A program made the position numbers and the translations under genes. The notes under the pieces are model-generated. The model worked only from the letters and a program-made list of their open reading frames with translations. It had not been told where the DNA came from and did no database searches. Source: Eutypa lata (taxonomy: Eukaryota; Ascomycota; Sordariomycetes; Xylariales; Diatrypaceae). Taken from it: a DNA stretch of 64,000 bases. The stretch's first letter is position 1. Each line of letters begins with the position of its first letter. Below, piece after piece: positions 22,507-33,035 of the stretch. The stretch spans positions 434,001-498,000 of the forward strand of contig JAKULF010000013.1 in the NCBI GenBank assembly GCA_022661535.1, read 5' to 3'.

Positions 22507-25500
22507 TTTAATATTATTATTATATTTATAAATAAAATTTTAAATTAATAATTAATTAAAATTATTTAAAATATATATATTTATATTTTATAATAATTAA
22601 AATTATTTTTAATAATTTAATTATAATTTTATATTTTATAACGTTAATAATAACTTTTAATATTACTTTATTTTTTCGAACTTTTATAATAAATTATTAT
22701 AATTTTTATATATTATTAATAATTTTTTTTCGTTAAATTTTATTATTTTTAAATATTATATAATAATAATAACGTTATTACATTAAAAATAAAAAACATT
22801 TTTATTAATTTTAATCGTTATTACGATTTATAAACTTATTTAATTTATTTTTTAATTACGAATTAATTTTAAATTTTTTTATAAAATATATTATAAATAA
22901 AAGTTATTTTATTATTATATAATAAATAAAGAAAATATAAAAAAATAAAATTATTATTTTAATAAATTTCGTTTATAATTAAATAAAATAATATATATTT
23001 AAATTTATTAATAATTATAAGCAAATTTTTTAAAAATATAATTATAATTATAAAATTAATATTAAATTTTTAAAAAAATATAATAATAATTAATATATTA
23101 TTATTATTAATTTTATTTATAATTACGATTTTATAAATAATATATATAATATTATAAATTATAAAAAATAATAAAAATAACGTATTTTTAACGAAAAAGA
23201 TATATTTAAAATAATTATATTAAAGTTATTATAAATAAAATAATTAATTTTTAAATAAATTATTTATTATTTTAATAATTATAATAACTTTTAATATTTA
23301 AAATTAAAATTTAATTTTTTAATATTAAATTATTTTAATTATTAATTAAATAATTTTTTAATAAAAATAATATTATTATTATAAATTAAATTTATAATTA
23401 AATTTATAAAAAAAAAATTATTTTTTTATAAAAAATATTAATAATATTTAAATTAAATTATAATTAAAATAAAAAAAACTTTATTTTAATATAATTATTT
23501 ATTAATATATTAAAAAAATATAAAAATAAATATAATATTAAACATTTTATTAATTTTATTAAAAAAATTAATTAAATTATTTAAATATTTTTTACTTTTA
23601 AATAATATATTAATTTATAAAAATTAAATTTTAAATTATTAATAATAAATAATATTTATAAAATTAATAAATTTAATTTTTTATTTTTTAATATAATAAA
23701 ATTAATTACTTTATATATTACTTTTTATATAATATTTAATTTATTATTTAATAAATTAAAAAATAACTTTAAATAATATTTTAATTATTTTAAAACGTTA
23801 TATATATAATACGTTATTTTTAAACTTAAAGTTATTATTAATAATTTTAATTATAATTTTAAAAAAAATAACGTATAAAATATATTTAAATGTTTTTTAA
23901 TAACTTTATATTTAATATATTATAAAAAATATCGTATATTATATTAATAAAAATTAAATTTTAAAAAATATTATAATAATAAATAAATTATTTAAAATAA
24001 ATAAAAACTTAAAAGTTAACTTTAACGCTTTTAATTTTAAATAATTAAAATTAAATTTTTTTTTATATTATAAAAAAAATAAATCGTAATAATAATAAAG
24101 CGTTAATAAAGTTTATAATAATAAAAATAATAATATAAATAACGAAATAAAAAATTTCGTAAATGTTTTTATTATATAATTTATTATTATTAATTCGATA
24201 ATTAAATTAAAAGTAATTAATTTTTAAAATATTATATTTAAAAAAAAGTTTAATAAATTTAATATTTTAAAATTATTACTTTTACGCTTTAAAAAATAAC
24301 TTAATAATCGTAATAATTTTATTAAAATTTAAAAAATAATTACGTATATTAATATTAAAAATATATTTAAATATACGTAAATAAAAATAAAAAAGTAATA
24401 TAATTATTAAATTTATAAATATAATAATTTTTTATTATTAAAATATTATTTAAAAACTTAAAGTTTAAAAGTTATTAATTTTAAAAGTTTTTAAAGTTAA
24501 CTTTAATAAATTTAAAAAAATTATTTTTTTATTATTTTTTTTTTAAATAATTTTATACGTTTTTATTTATTTATTATTATTTTACGATTAATTAATTATT
24601 TTAATTAATATAATAATAACGTTATAAAAATCTTACGATATTTTTTTATTATTATTATTAAATTATAAATGTTTTATTTAATATAAATATTAATTTATTT
24701 TTATAAAAATAAATTATTAATAATAATGCTTTAAAAAAACTTTATAAATTATTTAAATTTTTACTTTATTTTAAAAATAAAGTAAAATTATTTTATTTAA
24801 AACATTTTTATTATTTTTATTATAATATAAATATTATCTTTTATAATAAAATTTAATTAAAAATATATTTCGAAATTTTTAAAAATTAAAGATTTTAAAT
24901 ATATATATATTATTATATATTTATTATTAAATTATAAAGTTATCGTAAAATAATAACGTATTATTTATTTTAATTTATATTATAACTTTAAAATTAAAAT
25001 TAAAATTAATATTAAAATTAATTTTAAAGTTTTTATTTTTTTTTAATAAATATTTCGTTTAATTTTATTATTATTATAATCGTTTTAACGTTTTTATTAA
25101 TATTTTAATAACTTTATTAAATTATTTAATTACGTATTATTTATTATAAAAATTATAATATAATTAATACGTTATTAATAATATTTAAAATTATAAAATT
25201 AAAATAATTAATTATATTAATTTTTTTATCGTTATTTAAAACGTTATTTATATAATTAATTTACTTTATTTAATATATTATATAAATAAATTAAATTTAT
25301 ATATTTTAATTATTAAATATAATATAAAAAAAACTTTAATAATATTAAAAAAACATTTATTAAAATATAATAAAATTAATATATTTAAATTAATTTTTTA
25401 TAAAATAAAACCTTTTTTTATATAATAAATTTAAAAGTAATATATTTTAACTTATTATAATTATCGAAATTAACTTTTAAATATATTTTAATTAATATAT

Positions 25501-26498
25501 TTATAACGTTTTATTATATAATAAAGTTTATTTTATAAATATTTATTTTTTTAATTTTTATTTAAAAAATATTTTTATTTTTAATACGAAAATAATAATA
25601 CGATTTAATAATATATATTTCGAAAAATTAAAATATAATTATTTATAATAAAAGATTTTAATAAATATTAATAATTATTATAAAATAATATTTTTAATTT
25701 ATTAAAAAAAAAACTTTATTATTAATAATATTAAAATTTAATAATATTAAAAAAAAAGCGACGAAAAATAATATTCGTTATTTAATAATTAATATTTTTT
25801 ATTTAATTATTATTAAATATTATTTTATAAAAACGAAGTTATTTTAATTTATTTAATTTTATTTTTTTTAATAATAATATTATTTTATAAATGTTAATAA
25901 TAATTTAACGAAATTAAAAAATATATAATAATAAATATATTTTATTTTATAATAAATTTATTAAATTTAAAATAAAAGTAAAACGTAAACGTAAATCGAT
26001 TATAAATAAAGTATAAAAAATTATAAAAAAAAATAAATAATATAAAAAAAATTAATATAAAAATAATAAATAATTATATTTATAAATATATTATAAAAAG
26101 TAAAAAAATAAAAAAAACGTTATTTATATTTATAAATATCGTTTATATATACGTAAATTATTTTTTAAAACGTTTATATAATATTTTATATAATTTTAAA
26201 TTAATTAAATACGTTATTATAAAATATAATTAACGTTTTATTTAAACTTTACGATATTATTTATTATTTTTCGTTATTTAAAAATAAATATTATTAATAA
26301 TAATAATAATAAAAATAATATTAATATTAATAATTTAATTAATAACGATAATAATCGTTATAATAATAATTAATAATTTCGAAAAGTATTATTTATTATT
26401 TATAAATTATTATTTATAATAATTTTAAAATAATTTTTTTATATATAATAATTAATTTTAAAATAATTATAATAAATTATATATTATAATAAAAAAAT

Positions 26499-26643
26499 TA
26501 ATTATAAATTATATCGATATAAAAACGTTCGTATCGATTTTTCTTAATAATTTATTAATAAAGATAAATAAATAAGCTTTTTATTTAATATAATTAATAT
26601 CCGGTAAAAATAAACAAAGTGTATAATACGTTTAGCTAAACTG
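26499..26643 (-). repeat. Right terminal inverted repeat
   Basis: 145 bp, the reverse complement of the left repeat apart from transitions. More AT-shifted than the left copy. Confidence 0.88.
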
Positions 26644-26652
26644 TGGATTCGC
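26644..26652 (+). repeat. Target-site duplication, right copy
   Basis: Exact copy of TGGATTCGC at 22353-22361. Removing the element plus one copy rejoins the ankyrin frame, so the insertion site is defined to the base. Confidence 0.9.
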
Positions 26653-29600
26653 AGGCCGATATTGCTTGCGGGGATGATATCGGCCAGGCGCCGATTCACT
26701 ATGCGTGCTATAATGGACATTTGAAAGCGGTGCAACTCCTCGTCAAATTCGGTTCCGACATTAAATGGAGAAGCCAACAAGGTATTACTCCGCTTCATGT
26801 GGCAACTAGTCAAGCTCGTCGTGATATATTGTATGTTTATTCGCTTTCAGTGATACAACTTATTCGTGCAGTAAATGGCCTAAATTCATGTTGGGACTCT
26901 GTACTTCTGATTCACTCTTACGAGACTATTTCACGGCTACGTCTGTCCCTATTTCGAGGTTGCTGATTGATGGCAATACAGGTATTACCTTAAAAGCTTA
27001 GGAGCCGACTTCACGGAAGTTGATGATGCTAACTGCGCGGCATTGCAATGGGGTGCCAACTCAAATGCGATTACCGTGATGGACATCCTATTGCAGAATA
27101 AAGCCAACCTTGAGCACAAGAACATCGACGGGCTTACTGCATTGGCTACGGCTTCATTTCATGGTCACACGGAAATAGTGCGAATGCTCCTTGCCAATGG
27201 AGCCACCTTCGATACGGTAGATAAGGAAGGGAACAGCCCGTTGCACCACGCGGCCTCTCAAGAGCACGAGGATACCATGCAGTATCTAGTCGAGAACGGC
27301 GCTAATACCGAGGCACGGAACTCTCGAAACGATACTCCACTGATATCTGCGTCCACGAAAGGCAAAATGGAAGCTGTTCGCTTCCTGGCTGATCACGGTG
27401 CTAACGTCAATGTCAAAGACATGAAACACTACACCGTACTACATCACGCGCTGTACGGGAAGAACAAATCCCTGGTCCGCTTCCTAGTCAAGCGAGGTGC
27501 CGACCTTAAAGCCAAGTCACTAGATGGGCAAACGCCTTTGAGCGGAGCTGCTGAACTTGGACTCAACGATATCATATCTCTATTGCTCGATAGCGGCGCC
27601 AACATAGAAACAAGATCAAACCGTCAATGGACACCCTTGCACTACGCCGCCTCCGGCGGCCACGGGGCGGCGGTGGGAATCTTACTGGATAATTCGAACG
27701 ATGCTGGACAACGTCCTGAGTTCGTCGCAAACTCGCAGGGCCATACGGAAATAGCGAACTTTCTGAAGGAGAGGACGGTCGTTAGCAAGAGAGGACTGAA
27801 ACAATTGGAGTCCAGGTCCATCGCGCTTTTCGCGTCGGCCGCTGGGGGTGGCAAAGTGACAGAGGTGTCGCGACTCATCGACGAAGGCATAGACGTCAAC
27901 GCAATAGATCCAAACGGTCGAAGTGCTATATCAACCGCAGCAGAGGGCGGACATGAGTTAGCAGTAGATCTATTGATTCAAAAAGGTGCCGATATCGACC
28001 TAGCCGACGCGAGCGGAGAATCAGCGCTGTGGTGGGCCTCCCGATACGGCCACGAGGAGGTGGTGCGTCAACTTCTGACCCGAGATGCCCGGCACGATGC
28101 GGCAGATTCCGAGGGCCAAACGCCATTATCCGTAGCTGCGCAGAAGGGATACACAAGCATCGTAATTTCCCTCCTGGAGAAAGGGAGCAATCCGAATTTT
28201 GCGACGGCCCATGGAAAATCCCCGTTGCTCTTCGCTGCCTCCGTCGGCCACCGGCGTATAGTGGAACTGTTGATTGGCGCTGGCGCCGACGCTGATTACA
28301 CGTCACCCGAGGGAGACACGGCGCTATCTCTGGCCAGGGCCAACGGCCATGATGAACTCGTGCATATCTTGCAAAAATATGACGCTCGGGGTGCCCCAAC
28401 CGAAACGCGTGCTAAGTATGCAAGAGACCTTCTAGAAGCGGCAGCAAACGGACGGATCCCAGAGATGTTACGATTGATTAGAATAGGGGCCAAAATTAAC
28501 GGTATGGACGACGGTGAGGTGCCCATCATCTGGGCTGCGCGTTCGGGGCAAAAGCTTGCAGTGTCTGTACTTGTCGACAATGGGGCGGATATCGAGCGTC
28601 GCGACGTTTATGGGCGGACAGCGATGTACTCGGCTGCATGCCAGGGTCACGGGGATCTAGTTGAATTCCTCTACGAGAAAGGCTCTAAGCTGAATGTCCA
28701 GGACAATACCCAACGGACATCGCTTTCCCTTGCAGCCGAATCTGGTCAAAAGGAGGCTTTGGGAATACTAATTGACCTCGGCTCCAAAAAGGAGACCAAA
28801 TATCGACATTGTAGGACTCCGTTGTGGCATGCGGCATGGAACGGACACAAAGCGGTTGTCGAATTGTTACTGGAAAAGGGTGCTAATATTGAATCTGCGG
28901 ATGATGATGGATTTACTCCACTCGCCGTTGCCGTAGATAGAGGTAATCGTGACCTGGCAAAGTTTCTTCTAGAAAAGGGGGCCCGAATGCGACCAGAGTC
29001 TAACACCAATTGCTCGCCCTTGTGTATTGCGGCTCTCAATGGGGAAGAAGGCATTGTAGAGCTGTTGATTGATCACAGAGCTGACCTAAATCACTTCTCT
29101 GACAACCGAGAAACGCCTATCTCTATGGCGGCGCGGCGTGGGCATAGCATGGTTGTCAAAGTATCGATAGAGATGGGTGCCGACATTAACCTAAAAGACG
29201 ATGATGGTCGAACAGCCATGTCGTACGCCAAAGAAAACAATCAGGAATCTGTCGTGAAGCTACTATCTCAAGAAGCCACTTTGCGTCAACTCAACGAGAG
29301 GGCAATCAAGAAAGGCGAAGAAGAAGGGCTGGTTCGAAGAACGATGTACCAGTACCCACCTCTTCTGGAGGATGGACATATCCGCATTCTCGAATTGCAA
29401 CCGGGCAAAGCGGGCGACATTATCAATTTCGAACTTCACGGGGTTGATCTCAAAAAGAATCCATCCTTCGAAGCGCTGTCTTACGAATGGAAGGAGAAGT
29501 CTGGCACGATCCCCGTCCAGTGCAACCAAGAGAGGCTCCTCGTTACCCCGAACTGCAAGGCAGCCCTAGAGCAGCTCCGCCACGAGACCGATAAGAGGTC

Positions 29601-31216
29601 TCTCTGGATGGATGCTGTGTGTATCAACCAACAAGACAAGCAAGAATGCAACCAGCAGGTCGCTATGATGACCGATATCTACCGCAAAGCTAAAACGGTG
29701 CTAATGTGGATCGGGAAAGAAGGACACTTCACGGAAGCCGCGTTTCGGAGCTTTCCAGCGCTATCCAAGCTTCACGAAGCACTCCTGAAGGACCCCGACG
29801 GTTCTTCCTTGGATCATTTTACGCTCGAAGACCGCAGCGAGCTCCGAGAGCTAGGTAAGGACGTCTTTGGCAACGTGGATATCACCGCTGGGGTCAGAGA
29901 ATTGCTCTCGAGGCCTTACTTCACGCGAGCATGGATATTCCAGGAGATCATCCTTGCCGGCTCGAGGGGTCTCGTCATGTGCGGGGGGGTATCGCTGTCC
30001 TTGGAAGACGTTCAAGTCGGCGCTCTTGGGCTTCGGCGCCTGCGTAAGTGCCCTTAACCCCTGCCTCTACGAGATTGTGCGCTGCGATGACTTGCTCCGC
30101 CAAACGTCTGCGCTGCCGCTATCGCAGTCCAGCGCAGCAATGTGCGCCTTCAAAGCAAGCGACGCGCGTGATAGGATCTTCGCCACCTTGCGACTCGCTG
30201 TCATTCAGCAGACATCGATCCAACCGCCCGTAGCGGACTACAGCCTAACAGTACAAGAAGTGTACACCAATGCCGCTCGCTACTTTATCGATGTGTATAA
30301 GGGGCCGGAACTGTGGGGGGTGGGAAACCGTCACAGCACCAAAACAATCCCGGGCCTCCCTTCTTGGGCGCCAGACTTCACCCGTCGGTGGGACATGCAG
30401 GAAAACCCTCTCTTGGAATCAGTGCCAGCATTTGCGTCCTTCATCCAAGCTCGTCCGACAACGACGCCGACTTCCCTCTATGTGGACGCGTACATGATGG
30501 ACAAGATATTCTCCAGGATTTCTATCACGAGGGAAACGGACGCGTATAGCATTGTGAAGTCGATGGCCCAAGCTCTTGCGAGGTGCGGGCGTAGGGTTTA
30601 CGAAGGCCGAGGAGCCAGCGGGAAGAAAGGGGAAATTGGCAGAGAGAAGAAATCCTCACGTTCCAAGGCCATGGTCTTCCGGCGTCCGAAACGAGTCAAC
30701 ACGAAGCGGCTGCCTGACACTACAGACGAAGATACCGAAGAGGACAACAAGGCGCAAACAAATGGACAAGCTCTCTTGACCGCCATATTTACTCAGAACG
30801 GTGTCTCTGCTGAAGAACATGCCGAGGCCGCGGCATTTCTCGCGTGGAAGCTCTCCACCGACAAGGACATACCCAAGTCCGCTAGGAAGCCTCCGGTCTA
30901 TCTGCAGAGTTTAGTCGCAGCATGGGAGACGCGGTCACAGGCGCGGAAAGACTTCGACCTAACGATATGTCAGAAGATGGAGGGTAGGCTGCGGTACGAT
31001 GCCGACTTGGTGTATACGGAAAAGGGAAATTTCGGTCTGACGAATAAAGGCGAGGCCGAAGAAGGGATGGCCATTGCCCTTGTCGGCGGTTCTCGCTACC
31101 TGACTTTGCTGAGGGAGAGAAAGGATGACAGCCAAGAACGTTGGTATGAGTACGTTGATAGGGTCTTCATGGATCACCTAAGTAGATGGGAATATCAAGA
31201 CTCTAGACCAGATTGA
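26653..31216 (+). pseudogene. 3' fragment of disrupted ankyrin-HET gene (HET domain intact)
   Basis: Continues the ankyrin frame directly after the transposon. Exons read as 26653-26830, 26982-30043 and 30138-31216, with introns of 151 nt (GTATGT...ACAG) and a tentative 94 nt (GTAAGT...GCAG). Some two dozen ankyrin repeats fill about 26650-29270. A HET (heterokaryon incompatibility) domain follows: FEALSYEWKE, LWMDAVCINQQDKQECNQQVAMMTDIYRKAKTVLMWIG, RPYFTRAWIFQEI, and ASDARDRIFATLRLA. HET domains are known to trigger cell death in fungal non-self recognition; the ankyrins would be the sensor, by inference. More than 1,000 codons stay open, so either the insertion is recent or the piece is still translated from an internal start. 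Called a pseudogene because its 5' end and promoter are cut off by 4.3 kb of AT-rich DNA. Confidence 0.78.
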
Positions 31217-32427
31217 TAAAAATGCAATAATAGAAAGGTTGGAGATCCGCTGAGGGGAGGTTATCATACTCTCTACTAGGTTATAGAAAAGGGGTTCAGC
31301 CACTTGAATATCATGGGGGGTCTAGTCGTAGACTTCGGTCTTTCTATTAGGGGTAAACTGAACCCAACTATGCTCGGATAAAACAGGTTCGGTTCAGTCA
31401 TCTATTGTCGTATACTCATTTGAGTTGCGTTGGTTAACAGTGCAGTGGCTACTAAGCCACGTAGAATTACCTAGGGAATGATTCGGGCTGAAGTCGGGAA
31501 TATGATACATCACAAAAAGAATATCCTAGTATTCGATGCTGTTATCTTTTCTCACTACTTCAATTTGTTCGCATTGATTGCCCTAAACTTTCTGCCGAGC
31601 GAAAGTTATATGGTTTGGTTATGAAGTTTGTATCAGCCAGTTAACGCACCCAAGAGCCTCATTAGTTAGGTCCCGTCTTCACTCAGGATTTGCATCATTC
31701 CCTTCTTCTAGGTAACCTTCTAGGTAACATGTATACTATAACGTAAGCGGGTTTACATATAATGGGCTAAGGACCCGTTTCACAAGAAATGCCAGAAGAC
31801 AATGTAGTATCCAAACGTAAAGCTCTTAAGCTCCCCTATAATAGGTAAATTTAGCCCCTCTCGCCTAGACTCAGCCGGAGATATCCTTATCAAGACGAAT
31901 ATATTCAGTAGCTGGGAGCGCGAAGGGAAGGTGGTAGTCATGAGCAGAAGATCACCCCGAAAAGGTTATCTAGTATGATTGGCCTCAAGTTCTCAGAGAA
32001 ATATATAGCATCGCATTGCAGATTCGGAAGTCTCCAATGTAATACAATAATACATAATAATCTTATTTTCACGTAAGCACAGCTTAACCTCCTAACCCGT
32101 TTGACATCCATAATATGCACAGGACTTTTCCGTGCAAGGGCAAAACATACTTTGAAGCTCACAACACAGAGATGATACGCCATATCGAGATCTGCGCCAT
32201 TACATCAAGCGGGTTAGATGGTGGGGGACTACTACGCTGACTGCTCTATTTGCCGGTAGATATGTAGACAAGCGACGGGTGCATCGATGCCTTTGTGATA
32301 CCGCGTTGGGCCGAATTTGGTATCGTGGTATCGTCGAGGGTAAATGTTAGCGATCAAGAATTGCGAGTACTGCCGAACGAGCATGTTATGAAGGAACTGG
32401 ATGCAAGGACAATATCACTACGTTGCC
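31217..32427. other. Intergenic region
   Basis: About 1.2 kb downstream of the HET gene. No coding sequence or RNA gene recognised. Confidence 0.35.
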
Positions 32428-32474
32428 AAAAGTGGAATGTTGTTGGCTCGGGGGCTAAACCATCTTGCAGAGCC
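32428..32474 (+). repeat. Direct repeat copy 1 (LTR-like)
   Basis: About 47 bp, nearly repeated at 32828-32873. The shared core includes GCTCGGGGGCTAA and CATCTTGCA. Weaker similarity seems to continue for some 40 bp beyond each copy. TGGCGCCG at 32495-32502, after copy 1, resembles the start of a retrotransposon primer-binding site. Confidence 0.6.
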
Positions 32475-32520
32475 ATATATAGTAAATCGCCACCTGGCGC
32501 CGTGACAGTTGGTCTCCCCT

Positions 32521-32550
32521 AGGGTTCATCGAAAGTCCTCGATGAACCCT
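32521..32550. repeat. Perfect hairpin, 12-bp stem
   Basis: AGGGTTCATCGA and its exact reverse complement are separated by 6 nt. Probably part of the LTR-like remnant rather than a terminator. Confidence 0.8.
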
Positions 32551-32609
32551 ATAAGATTATATAAGATCCCCGAGGTTACATAAGGTTCCCGAGACTATAT
32601 AAGGTCCGC
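32551..32609 (+). repeat. Imperfect 19-bp tandem repeat
   Basis: Units begin ATAAGRTYCCCGAG at 32561 and 32580, with partial units at 32551 and 32599. Directly follows the hairpin. Confidence 0.65.
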
Positions 32610-32827
32610 ACTGAAATCAGCCAAGCGGCACGGTTACGAATTGTGTGTCGATATCTACCCTTGTTCCCGACGGTTGCGCTATCAGGCCTTCACCATACAA
32701 GCGGTGAGGTTTCGCTTCTTGAAGGATTGCTAGCTGCCCAACCTAAAGAATCGAACACACAACCCTTGTGAAAGCTAAGAGACTGCGACGGACCTAGACG
32801 CAAAGACAAGACCGCTAATATGCCTCT

Positions 32828-32873
32828 AAAAGTGGAATGATGTTAGCTCGGGGGCTAACCATCTTGCAAAGCA
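32828..32873 (+). repeat. Direct repeat copy 2 (LTR-like)
   Basis: Second copy of the repeat at 32428-32474, with a few substitutions and a one-base length difference. The two copies could be ends of a small decayed retroelement. Confidence 0.6.
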
Positions 32874-32942
32874 TTATACATACGTAGTATGGTAGACCAA
32901 CCAGTGCCGTATTACCTATCGATATTCTTAGATACCTAGGTA

Positions 32943-32953
32943 ATGTATATATA
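32943..32953 (+). promoter_or_regulatory. Possible TATA box of the acyltransferase gene
   Basis: A TGTATATATAC run about 85-90 bp before the ATG at 33036. Position and sequence are suitable; no other support. Confidence 0.3.
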
Positions 32954-33035
32954 CCTCTCAGGTCCCTCGGGAAATGTCTAGCTTACTATTCATATATACC
33001 ACCACTACCATACCACTACTATCTCATCCTCTACC

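Larger units (their letters stand above)
22362..26643. mobile_element. Mutator-like DNA transposon, RIP-degraded
   Basis: A 4,282-bp insertion bounded by a perfect 9-bp direct repeat and by 145-bp terminal inverted repeats that begin CAGTTTRGCTAAACG. Long inverted repeats with a 9-bp duplication are typical of Mutator-like elements (Hop of Fusarium is a known fungal case); the superfamily call rests on these ends only, as no transposase can be read. The interior is almost pure A and T, without a long reading frame. The rare remaining C and G sit largely in CpG or in CTT/AAG contexts, and CpA and CpC are nearly absent. That pattern fits heavy repeat-induced point mutation of a multicopy element. 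It interrupts an ankyrin reading frame. Flanking DNA returns abruptly to normal composition. Confidence 0.88.

Noticed and set aside
22362..26643. Centromere-like, mitochondrial or isochore AT-rich DNA
   Set aside because: Exact 9-bp duplication, long inverted ends and an interrupted ankyrin frame identify it as a transposon insertion. No mitochondrial genes are readable.
32740..32790. Possible tRNA T-arm (AATCGAACACACAACC on this strand)
   Set aside because: The reverse complement lacks a D-arm, an anticodon stem and matching acceptor ends. No cloverleaf could be drawn.
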